Source of the DNA: Branchiostoma floridae
Lineage: Eukaryota > Chordata > Leptocardii > Amphioxiformes > Branchiostomatidae
DNA length: 34,717 nt
Assembly: GCF_000003815.2 (NCBI RefSeq)
Contig: NC_049981.1
Location: 2,135,973 to 2,170,689, forward strand
Direction of reading: 5' to 3'
Numbering within the stretch: position 1 is the stretch's first letter; every line of letters begins with the position of its first letter. Shown here in pieces: positions 22,835 to 33,023 of the stretch. The notes beneath the pieces are model-generated. The model was not told the DNA's origin and did no database searches. It saw only the letters and a program-made list of their open reading frames with translations. The position numbers and the translations under genes were made by a program.

Positions 22835-23115
22835 ATTATTTCCGCCAAGAAGGTTATGTTTTCGGAATTGCTTGTTTTTGTGACAGTGATAACTAGAGAT
22901 GGATTGTATTTATATTTGGTACGTGCACGGGTGTCGAAATGATTAGATGTTGGCCCCCTTGCGGCTTGCTACGGTGCAGTAGCGGATCGTCAGGTTTTGA
23001 TATCTTTTTTTTTTGGACATGCTGTGGGCGTGATTTTTAATTGTTAGATAGCTCTTGTGAAAAACAGTATGTGCTGTAAGTTTGGTCCCCCTAGCAGCTT
23101 TTATGAAACTGCATA
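22835..23115 (+). repeat. Probable dispersed repeat
   Basis: TTTCCGCCAAGAAGGTTATG, TTTTGATATC...GGACATGCTGTGG and GGTCCCCCTAGCAGCTTTTA are phrases I recall as recurrent in marine invertebrate genomes. There is no second copy in this window, so this rests on recall. Confidence 0.4.
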
Positions 23116-24580
23116 CGCTGATTATGTTTTTGTGACTTTTCTGTATGTTATGCAGTAGTTGTTATTGTATGAAGCCCTACGAGGCGGCCTCAGTCCGTAC
23201 GTGCCATCCTGCATGTTATCAACAGCAGGCTCTGACGCGCCTTGTTCGAGCTACACAATGTACATGTTTTTCCGCGCAAAGATCACAGGAAAAACAACCA
23301 AATTGGCAAGCATTCTGCACATAACCCTACGAGCACACGTTTCACAAGGCCTAATTCCAATCACTTGTTTAGTACAGGTGGTTTGGACATGAGGAAAACA
23401 TGAAAAATACCCAGGCATTCTTATGTCGCTTAGAAATATGCCCGGCAAAGACGCTGATGTCTTTTTTCCAGGTCTTTTTTCTTCTTTTATACATGTATAT
23501 CAAACCCTTCTGCGTCCTTGAATCGATCCAGCTATGCAAGTTGAAATATGTAAATTCAAGACTGTTGAGCAAAAACACAAGCTTCAAAACTTGCAATCTC
23601 TATCTTATATGCAACGAACGACAAGATAATTTCTTTTTCCTTCTTTCTAAATTCTATGACATCCGCTTAAAAAAAGGCCCTCTTGGTTTCCACCCCATCA
23701 TCGGATGGTACAGTCCTAGATTGAACACCGTTACAAAATCAAAACGACAGGATAAGATCTGTTTTGATGGAGCAAATCTATTCCTATCACCATAATGAAA
23801 ATTATTATGCACCAAAATGACTATTATTATGATCAAACGACGTCGACGCCGTTTTTAAAATAGCCCAGGAGACGGTAACGTGCAGTTATAATGATTTGAT
23901 TTCGGTGGTCAGAAAATAAGATTGGCAAGCATGAAACAACCCTAGATTTAGAAATCTAGGTGGTATGTATAGCTGTCTGCGTTACACAAGCTTAAGCTGT
24001 CGCTGTCAGGGGCTCATTTGGATACCTGTCTGATTTCAGTCTATTTTCTTTCACCTGTAAGCCAAGGGATTAATTAAAAAATAAGAAGACCCTGGCCAAT
24101 AGGAGATGGTGATTCTCTGTCACTATGGACATATGTATTATAAACACATCTAAGTCTGGCAGTGATTGGTCCATGTCATCACAAAACTATAAGTTATAAA
24201 TCAACAGGATTGGGATGTTTTCGACTGTCTTGACTGTTGGCCTCCGCGTCCTTTTATGTAAGGCGTAAATACACCATCTTATCCTTTGTAATCTGTAGGC
24301 AGCCGCCCAAATCAACGTAATTCGTAATCAGCACATTAGCCGTAACGCGCAATTGGTCGCTTTCACTCTTCGTAAATCGTAGGTAGTTAAAGTCTACGTA
24401 ACGTAAACGTAACCCATGAATTAGTAAAAACCAATCAAATTTGCACCTCAAAATGCAGGAAAAGGCGCTTCAGATGGCTAAGATTTCAACATTTTCCAGG
24501 AAAGCATGCCTTGGTACCCCCTAGGATTGTCGCAACTTTGGCGCTCCACATGCTAAAGATTCGGTCGGCAATATTTCCCC

Positions 24581-24582
<2 letters not shown>

Positions 24583-24632
<50 letters not shown>
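24583..24632. repeat. (AC)25 microsatellite
   Basis: Twenty-five uninterrupted AC units. Confidence 0.98.
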
Positions 24633-24635
<3 letters not shown>

Positions 24636-24920
24636 CAGACCCTCAGATTTAGAGGCATCTAGAGGCCTAACAAGTGGAAGGACTAGGATTCCAGCTATGA
24701 CTATAGAAAACATATCAGCTGTCATCAGGCGATTAATTAGCGTGACCCCTGACCTCAATCGAGGCGACTATAACTTCGGTTGTGGGAAGCCACAACATTC
24801 TGCCATCGGGAGTGTGTTTTAGTCAATATTTTGGTGAAAACAGACGGAATGGGCAATTGGAAGAAAATACCACAAGCAACCCATCCCCTTTCACAGCACA
24901 AAGTGAACAAATGTTTGAGC

Positions 24921-25095
24921 TAGGGGTGGGTACCTGTACAGAAATTTCAGGTAGAGGTCAGGTTCAGGTTCATAGGACCAGGTTTGTGAAAACTCGTGAA
25001 TGTGCAATACTCAAAACAATGGTCCAATTTTCCACAAACTTTAAGGATCTGTTGGTGTATTCGACTCCAGCTGGCGTTTTAAAATCTAATCTTTA
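24921..25095 (+). mobile_element. hAT-type MITE, diverged left part only
   Basis: It begins TAGGGGTGGGTACCTGTACA and continues in step with the complete element at 26404: AATGGTCCA, then GATCTGTTGGTGTATTCGAC against a similar stretch at 26535-26555, then GCGTTTTAAAATC. No right terminal repeat is seen, so it is truncated or decayed. Confidence 0.7.
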
Positions 25096-25669
25096 ACATT
25101 GTCAGTATATACTATTTTTTATAAGTGTGATGGGTTCTTTAACGTTCTTGAGGTGTGACTCTCCTCAAACACGTGACCCCTGGCTTTAGGCAACATCCAA
25201 AATATTGCAACCATTCTCAGTAGCATAAAAATCAGGAGAGCGGCATAAGCCGGAATATTGTATATGTAAAGGGTTAATCTATTGTACGAAACATCTCTGT
25301 TTCCCTCCGCGCCACATGAGACTGTTTACATCCCGCTTTGTTTGCCTAAGTCCGCCGGGCTCTGAAAGGACTTTGTGGCCAAAACACAGATTACGAAATA
25401 TAACCACAACACTGGTGCGCGCTCGCCATGGGTTACGGGGTGGGGGAGTCAGCTTACAGTGCAGAAGGGTTGACACAGTAGGTACTCTAGATGTGTGTGC
25501 TCGGTAAACTACGGCGTTAGGAGACTTCGGAATTTTCATAAGAACTAGCTTATTAGATCGGAAATAGTACGTGACGCTGTGTACTTTAACATGTACACTC
25601 GACGCATTTTGTTGTGCGATTGTCTGCCATGGTATAACTTCTAGTAAAAGAAAAGTGACGTCTTATTGG

Positions 25670-25905
25670 AGTAACGGTTAGGGCGCTGGGCCCATAGTTC
25701 AGTGGTCTTGGGTTCTAATATCTACTGATGTTGTGCCCTTAGGAAAGGCACTTTGTTCAACTTTCCGCATTTCACTCAGGTATAAAATTGGGTACCTGTA
25801 CCAATATCTCGCCCTTGACACAGTAGATAACAATCCACTGCCCTTTAACTACGCCCTGAAAAAGGCTATGGGACTTCCTTTACCATTTCACGACTATAGG
25901 ATCAG
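25670..25905 (+). mobile_element. tRNA-derived SINE
   Basis: The head GTAACGGTTAGGGCGCTGGG (A-box-like) is followed 30 bases later by GTCTTGGGTTCTAATATC (decayed B box). The body TGTTGTGCCCTTAGGAAAGG then CACTTTG, and TTCACTCAGGTATAAAATTG, is of a type I recall from amphioxus SINEs. The 3' limit is approximate. Confidence 0.7.
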
Positions 25906-26395
25906 AAATAGAATGTTTGCCAATTAATGGGTCGGTCATACTCGTTACCGTACATTTACGCCATAAAATTACGCCAAATGATCTCAAGTTTGGCAAAACG
26001 TATTGTATGGAATCTCCTGGGCTCTTTTATTATGTCTTATTTCGAAATAAAGTAAATACGACAGAACCAATGACGATAATGGCAAAGTTCAGTCAACATT
26101 GATACAAAGATAGATTTGGTCAGGGCGTGTAAGAATGCTGCTTGCCATATGTGTGACAAGTGTATCAGAAAACAAACACAGTATGGCGCCAGAAAAAAAT
26201 AGTCACTATCACGTCACGGGTACAAATGTAGCGACTGCTGCTGTACCGTGAGAAATGTGGTGATTTTGGAGCGACGTTTGCTGTTGTGATGTCAAAGGAA
26301 TGGCTAGCAGGTTAACGTTTGAGCGATCACCACATTTCATGCAACAAAATCCCCTAATCTCAAATAGAATCTCCCCAATTTCTGTCAAAATTTCT

Positions 26396-26403
26396 GTCAC
26401 GGT
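26396..26403. repeat. hAT MITE target-site duplication, left
   Basis: GTCACGGT, identical to 26837-26844. Confidence 0.9.
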
Positions 26404-26836
26404 TAGGGCTGGGTACCGGTACAGAAAATTCAGGTCCAGGTCCGGTTCAGGTCCAAAGGATCAGGTCCAGGTCCGAACCTGAACCTGGACCTGATTCAGT
26501 ATGACTCATACCAATGGTCCATTTCACTACAAAGAAATCTGTTTGGTGGAGTATTAGACTTACACTTGCGTTTCAAAATCCTACAACGCTAACTGCACAT
26601 GTACGTTTGGCTGTAAAACTTGGTAGAAATGACTATAAACTCTACTCTACTTCACTCTTGTTATTTTCTTCCACCTGCAAGCGCCAAAACGTGTGAATAT
26701 CTGATAAAACAATATGTTAATTTTCTAATCGGTCCAACATCCGGTCCACCTGATTTTTTCAGGTCCGGTTTTTCTGGACCGGTCCAACAAGAACAAACGG
26801 TTTTGTACCGGTACGCTGTACCGATACCTAGCCCTA
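26404..26836. mobile_element. Complete hAT-type MITE, 433 bp
   Basis: Left terminus TAGGGCTGGGTACCGGTACA; the inverted right terminus is TAGGGCTAGGTATCGGTACA. The element is flanked by a perfect 8-bp direct repeat GTCACGGT (26396-26403 and 26837-26844). Eight-base target duplications and T/CAGGG starts are hAT hallmarks. A subterminal inverted repeat built from CAGGTCCAGGTCCGG and its complement CCGAACCTGAACCTGGACCT sits at about 26430-26495. It encodes no transposase and so depends on an autonomous relative. Confidence 0.9.
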
Positions 26837-26844
26837 GTCACGGT
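26837..26844. repeat. hAT MITE target-site duplication, right
   Basis: GTCACGGT, identical to 26396-26403. Confidence 0.9.
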
Positions 26845-27377
26845 TGTTTGATTTGGGTTGATCTACTGAAAAAATGGGGTGTTTTTTAACATCTCATTCG
26901 TGGTCTGAATATCATATTCAACTATTTATTTCTTTTCACAATCACGTTTCTGTCACCATTACTGATTTCATCAAGCACCCTTAGTCATATCTGAAATGCC
27001 AAACATTTTAAATAAGATTTTAGACATATGAACGGAAGTTATTTCCTCTCAGAAGGGAAAACACAAGAAGTCTAGCCCACACGATAATCTAGATCAAAAC
27101 GATCTGATTATCGTGGTGACATCTGGCAAAAGGGTGTAGACGGTCAAGTGCCCCCCTTCGAGAAAACAAACACCGTTTCCATAAAAGGCAAAAGCACGGG
27201 AAATGAGAAAGAATGTGGGCAGCTTCTACATTCACTCTGACTAAATGAGACCAAGAAGGATAAAAGTACGGTAGATAATTGCGTGTTTTCGCGCTGTGAA
27301 ATACGTCAGGGCGCGACTAATCATTGCACGTTAGCCACCTGTGGATTCATACACTGCGACAGAGTACTGATGACAGA

Positions 27378-27442
27378 GTGCTTGAGTAGCTGCTATTTGG
27401 CGCGACTTATTACTTGGATGTCTAACCTTTGTCGACGAAACA
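27378..27442 (+). repeat. Dispersed repeat, copy C
   Basis: GTGCTTGAGTAGCTGCTATT and ACTTATTACTTGGATGTCTA followed by TGTCGACG match copies A and B. Confidence 0.7.
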
Positions 27443-28490
27443 TTGAAATGTACTGATTATGTGTCATTAAATACTACATAACACATTGTCACAGTTTAAT
27501 CGGCTTCTGAATGATCGGTATAACTGAAAAATATTCATATCCATATTCATACCGCACATCGTTAATGATATTACGGTAATTGAATTATGCTTATGACTAA
27601 TGCAATACCTTTTTATGATTATGATTTATGAGAAAACTCTTAAAAAACTAAAGAGGTCTCTGAATACTTTACATTGTAAATGATTGTTGATAAGCAATAT
27701 TCTAGAATAAGCAGTCTGCGTTTTATCTAGAAGACATTGTAACCCTCAAAAAAGGTGTGTGTATGTAAATAGCAATGTAATTCATACCTAACTGCAAGGT
27801 GGTATATCGAGCAAAGATTCATAAACATATTAATTGAAATACAATCTCAAGCAAGTGTTGCCATGTCTTAAATATCTAGAACTTAGAAACCAAGGCCCTG
27901 CGCATGCACACGCATTTATAGTATCATTTCTTAATTGTTATCCAATATCAAGAGGAAAGAACATATTGAATCAAGACTTTCATAGATTTTAAATATCCTT
28001 AATGTAATTGAACTACTTACTCAAACAGTGTTATGTCTCACCTTGTAGAAGGTGGAAGCAAAGGCTCTACCCACGCACATATGTGGTATTATTTCTTATT
28101 TGTCATCTACGATTGAAATAGAAAAGCAAATATTCCTTAAGGTTGCTCTCAGCGCGTATATACAGACGAAGAATTTCGGAAGCCAAATAAGTTACCCCAC
28201 AACATTAAGATGACATTTCGTCTTCCTCCTTAGATTTCCATGTAAGGTGTTGCGGGGTTTATGTCTTGAAGACGTCATGAAGACCGTTTTCTTAAGGCGG
28301 AGGAGCGGTCTGATTATACTCGAGGGTCTCCAAGGAGACCACGCCCGATTGAAAGTGAAAGCGTGCGGGAAACATGAGCCGAGACTCGTACCCATGACCC
28401 ATGTCCAGACCACTCCAATATGTATTCAGTACTAAATCTACAGACGAGCATCTTAGTCACACGAATTCCCTCTTAATTTGCGACCCTTGC

Positions 28491-28699
28491 TTAGGCTTAG
28501 GTCACATTTCCAGACCGGGGCCCGGTCGCGGGTAGCTTTCGGGAGCGAAAAGAATGATAACAAAGACATCAAAATACACAAAATATTAAAATAATATATA
28601 TGGGCATGATATGTGTATATTTCTAGGAATAAAACTTGATTTTTCGTTTCTTAAACCATCCCAGCCGGGCCCCGGTATGGAAATGTGACCTAAGCCTAA
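28491..28699. mobile_element. Palindromic MITE, 209 bp, 35-bp terminal inverted repeats
   Basis: The left end starts TTAGGCTTAGGTCACATTTC and the inverted right end is the same; 34 of 35 positions match, including the CCGGGGCCCGG core. The interior is AT-rich and non-coding. A target duplication is not evident. Confidence 0.85.
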
Positions 28700-28886
28700 T
28701 AGGCCTACGTCTCGTTTCCAAACCTGGGCCCGGTCAGGCATCTTTCGGGAACGTAAAGTATGACATGAAAGACACCAAAATACACAAGACATAAAGAGAA
28801 TAGCCGTGTGTATTTTAAGTATACATGTCTATCTCTTGTTTCCATAGATAGCCCGGCCGTTTGGAAATGTGACGTTAGCCTTCCCG
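28700..28886. mobile_element. Second, more diverged palindromic MITE, abutting the first
   Basis: It starts TAGGCCTACGTCTCGTTTCC and ends GGAAATGTGACGTTAGCCTT, with GGGCCCGG/CCCGGCC inner arms and the same interior words (CACCAAAATACACAA). It is the same family as 28491-28699. Confidence 0.75.
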
Positions 28887-29160
28887 GGATTCGAACTCGG
28901 GACCTTGGACTAGAACCCCCGCCCCGTGTCCACAACGCGGTGGGTTCACAGTAAAAAAAAAAAAAAAAAAAAAAAAAAACCTACAGACTTCGGTCTCACG
29001 AATTCGAAAAAGGCTACTTGTAATTCCCGGGAATCGAACTCGGAACCTTGTACTAGAACCGCCGACCCGTGTCCACAGTGTGAACTACGTATACGCTACT
29101 AGTAATTTCCGGGACTTGAACTCGAGAACTGCACGGGACTAGAACCAGCAGGAACGCGTT
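28879..29160 (-). repeat. Three tRNA-like units (tRNA-derived SINE heads or pseudogenes)
   Basis: On the minus strand, units near 28879-28950, 29023-29092 and 29101-29160 share GTGGACACGGG, then GGTTCTAGT, then a B-box-like arm (GAGTTCGAATCCC, GAGTTCGATTCCC, GAGTTCAAGTCCC). Stem pairing is imperfect, so I do not call functional tRNAs. A 27-base A run on + (28953-28979) lies between units 1 and 2. Confidence 0.6.
28953..28979. repeat. Poly(A)27 tract (poly(T) on the minus strand)
   Basis: Twenty-seven consecutive A bases. Confidence 0.98.
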
Positions 29161-29384
29161 ATGTACACAGCGACCCACTTCAATTACACACCTCGTGACT
29201 CTTCACCACACCACCTACACAGCTGGACCTCAAGCAGGGAAATAATGAAACCTACATGCAAAAAAATACGCACCATGATATACAAGCTTCAATTGATTTG
29301 TATATCTCCACACCTGTCTGGTCTTTACTTTTGGTCAAAATCTGCGAATTTGCACATATATATGGTTCATTGAAGATAATGCTT

Positions 29385-29705
29385 AAATGAACCAGAAAAG
29401 TACTCAAATCTACTAGATAGATTGCCTAGATAGGTCTCTACGTGAACTAAAAAGGTCTATAAATGAATCGAAGAGATCTTTTACTCTACGTAGTGTCTAT
29501 ACGAACTATGGATGCCTCTCAATAGACAAAGGAGGCCTCTTTAATGACCTATAACAAACCGTGTTTCTAAATGGACTAATGAGGTATCTAGATAAAATAA
29601 AATGGTCTCTAAATGCACTAAAGAGGTCTCCAAACGAACTAAAACGTCTCTAGATAAACTAAAGAGGTCTCCAAACGAACTAACATGATCTCTAAATGCG
29701 CTACA
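29385..29705. repeat. AGGTCTCTAAATGAACTAAA minisatellite, array 1
   Basis: Diverged ~22-30-bp units of GGTCTCTAAATGAACTAAAG. Array 2 of the same family lies at 32510-32935. Confidence 0.85.
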
Positions 29706-29744
29706 GTCTCAAGCGAGCGATTTTCACAAAGTAGAGTTTCAGTG

Positions 29745-29815
29745 TAGTGGATCTCCTCACACGCATTGAACCCGAACGTGTCAAATTACCTAACCCGCGA
29801 CACGCACTCCTCAAC
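29745..29815. repeat. Flank of minisatellite array 1, repeated after array 2
   Basis: CTCCTCACACGCATTGAACC and GTGTCAAATTACCTAA match 33024-33075; offset 3274 bases. Confidence 0.8.
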
Positions 29816-30716
29816 ACGGGCTGACTTTGGACCTTAGGAAAAAGGTGCGTCACTAAGGGTACAATCAGGCCTCTTTGCCCACCTACACCTTGCCCTGAAC
29901 CTTCATCGTTCGGTTGACTCGGTGCTCTGAGTCTTAAGGAAGACATACGTCATTATAAGACGTCTACTCATGCACGTAGTTGCAGAGAATAAGATACAAT
30001 AAGAAACAGATACAATTGTGTTTTCTATGAAAACACGGCATTTCGGTATTAATCGCGACAAATCGAATTAGCCTACTTAGGAAAAGAAAATTCCCACATC
30101 AAAAAAAAATGAACATCATTCGCACTACCTCCCACTCAAGATGCCTGAAGGAAGAAGGGGCGTCTTCAGAGAAAGAAAAAGATAATTTTCTTGTCTTAGG
30201 AAAGGTATATAAAATATCAAGACGAAAATATCTTCGGGAACTGCGCGAGTGAAAGTTGACTATTTGAGAGTACGCTTGTCTATTATCTTGTTATGGACGT
30301 TTGTAGCGGTTTCTGATCGCTAGAGGCAGTATAATTGTGTCAGCAACAACACAGCGGTCCGCACAAAGGCACAGGCAACATATGGCGATACATGGTATTT
30401 GTGGATAGAGATAGGATAAATTGGCATAAACTGCTGTCTTTCACTAGAAGAGATATGCTGTTAGGAAATGCCCAAGACTCGCCAAGTCGTATGGCTGTCC
30501 CTTTTGCCTAATCTCAACGCGTGCTCTTTTGACAAACTCTAATATATTTCAGTATCACCTTTCCCAGGCCCGAAAGAATACGGCAGGAGTAGCTATATCA
30601 TAACGGTCGGGTTTAAAACTACTTTTCCCAGTCAAATTGCTACTACTGCCGCTCGTTCGAATCACCACTATTTGGGTCGTATTTGCCACTTGACACAAGT
30701 CCCACCGTACAGTTTA

Positions 30717-30784
30717 CAGGTGAGGCAAGAGGTAACCGTGACAGGTGCACAAAGTACAGGTGTGACACCTTTTCTAAACAGGTG
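30717..30784. promoter_or_regulatory. Cluster of four CAGGTG motifs with a T-box-like palindrome
   Basis: CAGGTG occurs at 30717, 30742, 30757 and 30779, and AGGTGTGACACCT (30758-30770) is a perfect odd palindrome around T-box half-sites. The cluster sits just inside the intron after exon 1b. Binding is conjecture. Confidence 0.35.
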
Positions 30785-30805
30785 ACAGCTAGGTACGACA
30801 CCTAC

Positions 30806-31149
30806 CAGGATATCTCCTCAAGTCCCCGGCCCAGCCTTGTTTTTACGTCTTCTTCCTCCAAGGCGTCTTCCAAGGTGGACTGGCTCCTTAGCGTCCGTCT
30901 TCTCTTCCGGGAGAGGTTCATGAGGGCCTCGCGGACCCGCTCGAAGCCTCCCGAGAACTCCTCGGCGGAGATCCGTCCGTCCCCGTCTGAGTCTAACTCC
31001 CGGAACACGGTCTCGAGCTCGTCCGGGCCAAGCTCGCCACAAATCGCCTCGAACTCGGCATGTTCTAGGAACCCGCTGCCGTCTAGATCGCACGCCTGGA
31101 AAAGTTGGCCAAGGCTCCAAACATCGTCCGCGTCGTCACCCGCAGCCAT
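30806..31149 (-). CDS. RASEF: RASEF exon 1b: alternative first coding exon, canonical EF-hand pair
   Basis: The exon encodes 114 codons plus two bases. The ATG (AAGATGGCTGCG) follows an in-frame TAA 12 codons upstream, fixing the start. EF-hand loop 1 (residues 21-32, DLDGSGFLEHAE) and loop 2 (residues 53-64, DSDGDGRISAEE) both have canonical calcium ligands at 1, 3, 5 and 12, so calcium binding is expected. A basic run RKRRR follows near residue 81, then an acidic helix. The donor is TCCTG|GTAGGT, phase 2. Joined to exon 2 the end reads TRLGRGLEEISC-QENV, matching in length vertebrate ARLGDEAKFIPR-EEQV (recalled). Of the two first exons this is closer to vertebrate RASEF (shared F-x-A-C-D and C-x-E-L). 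It is much richer in GC and CpG than its surroundings, and the ATG context resembles a YY1-type site common near transcription starts. It could instead be the relic first exon of a duplicated gene. Confidence 0.86.
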
Positions 31150-31182
31150 CTTGGAATGAATTAATGGTGGGTTTGCATGGGG

Positions 31183-31464
31183 TTACTCGGGAACCCGTTG
31201 TCGCTCAATAAGATCCTCGGATATGTATGGGGGTTCTGCGGCTACGGGCAGATATGCAGATCGTTGACAACTTCGTTTTGGGGACTGCTCGAATAATTCT
31301 CCCGGGAATTCAACATCTGTTGTTATTTTTACGTCTTGTCCAGTTTTCCAGAAGCTTGACAAATTTCTTTTTGTTTCCTTGTATAGTTCAAAGTGCTGAA
31401 AAGGAAGCTTTATAATACCTACCCACACACTACAAAGATCGCCCACACATATCACCTCAGGCAT
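31183..31464 (-). other. 93-codon open frame upstream of, and in frame with, exon 1b
   Basis: The frame starts MPEVICVGDLCSVWV and ends IERQRVPE with TAA at 31183-31185, 12 codons before the exon 1b ATG. I recognise no domain. It may be 5' UTR, an upstream ORF, or the last exon of another gene (an acceptor-like CTTCCTTTTCAG lies within it), or chance. Confidence 0.2.
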
Positions 31465-32509
31465 TTATTCAATTATGCACAGTCTTATCTCTGTCAGATA
31501 TCATATTGTACTGATCTTATTTAATGACATAACACCCTTTTGCAAAGGTCATCTCTTGTGATATATCGGTTGATCTTTCTTTCTCAAATATCAACATTGC
31601 TGCATTGAAAGTCTCTGCCATTAATATTTGCATCGATTAATTCAAATTTTCAAGGACACTTTCTTGTCATATTTTCATTGTTGATTTTTTACTCAAAATT
31701 ACATATTACGCGTATTTTATCCCCACACGAGTGTTTCATCAGGATATTTGGAAAGACCAATGGAAGCTCCTTGACTCTACACAGTTACGTTAGCAGTACG
31801 AAATGTTGTTTATACCTGTCTGCTGTCTCCCATAATAACCCCATGCCATATGTATAGTTTTGTTTATCCTTCTTTTTTGGCCTCCTTGGCCATTATCATT
31901 TTTGTGGTAGCGCTGATTTGATCTTTTTAATTATGGGTAATGCTCTCAAAAGCTAGGCGGTGACAATAAGCCCTCCACCCCGCCCCGCATTAGCCATGTT
32001 TAAAATTGCAAATCAGCACTCCCCAAGTAAAATCTGGCCGTATTTTCAAGAAGCCACTAAGGGGCCATTATCGAACTTGACCTTCGTCGTTTTTCCGACC
32101 CCTACCCAACTAACAAATATCGTCAGCATCCATCGAAGGCTTGTCGAGTTATACTGTTTTCAGACAGAAGGACAAACGGACGAACAAGCCCGAAGCATAG
32201 CCTTAGCCATTCTGGTTAAGGTAAATATAGGACTGCGAAAAAGGCTACTTTTTGGTGTTGCTGTACCTCCATGTTGGCCCCTGGGCGTGCCCACCTGACT
32301 GTTTACACCTGCGTGACGTCACTACACACCTGAGGAGTCCAAACTTTCACACCCAGGTTGACAGAGTTCACGTGAAGGTAAACTCGTGCGGCAGGGAGCG
32401 GGGTAACAGTGATACCGTCTCCATGGCAACGGGACAGAAATATGTACGTACGCATGTAGTCTGTGCATAATTGCATGATAAGAAACACACAGAAATCGTA
32501 CATGTATAA

Positions 32510-32935
32510 AGATCTCTCAATGAGCTAAAAGGGTGTCTAGATGAACTAAAGAGGTATCTAAATGAACTAAATACGTCACTACCTGTCTTTCATGACTTAA
32601 ATACGTCACTACATGAACTATGTAGGTCTCTAAATGGACAGAATACGTCAATAAATACATACCAAACAGGTCTCTAAATGAACTCAATACGTCAGTCAAC
32701 CAGTAGACTTGCTATACTCGACAAGAAATAGCTGTATATCAATGAATTCAAAAGGTCTCTAAATCAAGTGAGTAGGTTTCTAAATGAACCAAAAAGGTCC
32801 AAACTAACTTAATAGGTCTCTAATTGGACTAGATAGGCCTCTACATGAACTAAATACTTCACTAAATGAACTAAATCTCTAAATGGACAAAAAGACGCCT
32901 CTCAATTAACACAAGAGGCCTCTACATATTACGTG
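32510..32935. repeat. AGGTCTCTAAATGAACTAAA minisatellite, array 2
   Basis: Same unit as array 1, same orientation, with additional AATACGTCACTA variants. Confidence 0.85.
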
Positions 32936-33023
32936 TTGTCTGTGTCAACACTGTGACCTATAACCTGAAGCAAACAATGTCGTCACGATTTTCTTCACAA
33001 GTTCTGGAGGTTCAGCACAGAGG

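Larger units (their letters stand above)
17818..30805 (-). other. Intron between exons 1b and 1a (also 5' flank of exon 1a)
   Basis: A 13-kb interval. Parts with nothing recognised beyond listed features include 19330-20000, 20210-22130, 23120-24580, 25100-25650, 26850-27375, 27445-28485 and 29820-30710. No coding exon is supported. Confidence 0.65.
110..31149 (-). other. RASEF: RASEF-family gene, 5' part (ten exons)
   Basis: The gene is built from ten minus-strand exons with matching splice phases, each aligned by eye to recalled vertebrate RASEF. The family comprises large atypical Rab proteins: N-terminal EF-hand pair, central self-associating coiled coil, C-terminal Rab-like GTPase, linked to membrane traffic. 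Only the EF-hand, linker and coiled-coil portions are here; the GTPase exons must lie below position 1. With exon 1a the partial product is about 384 residues, with exon 1b about 371. The near-identical spacing to RASEF of the linker Y-x-T-E-x-x-x-S-L-x-R-Q and E-E-E-M-D-Q blocks favours RASEF over the related CRACR2A and RAB44. An invertebrate gene could represent the ancestor of all three; the GTPase sequence would decide. Confidence 0.88.

Noticed and set aside
28879-29160. Functional tRNA genes
   Set aside because: The B-box-like arms are good, but the T-stems have mismatches and no complete cloverleaf can be drawn by eye.
29701-29946. 81-codon minus-strand frame
   Set aside because: It spans the repeated flank of minisatellite array 1; no recognisable domain or splice signals.
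30683-31159. 158-codon plus-strand frame, rich in S, P and R
   Set aside because: It is antisense to exon 1b; the minus strand has the EF-hands, start and donor.
32517-32699. Minus-strand frame with repeated LVHLDT-like words
   Set aside because: It translates the AGGTCTCTAAATGAACT minisatellite.
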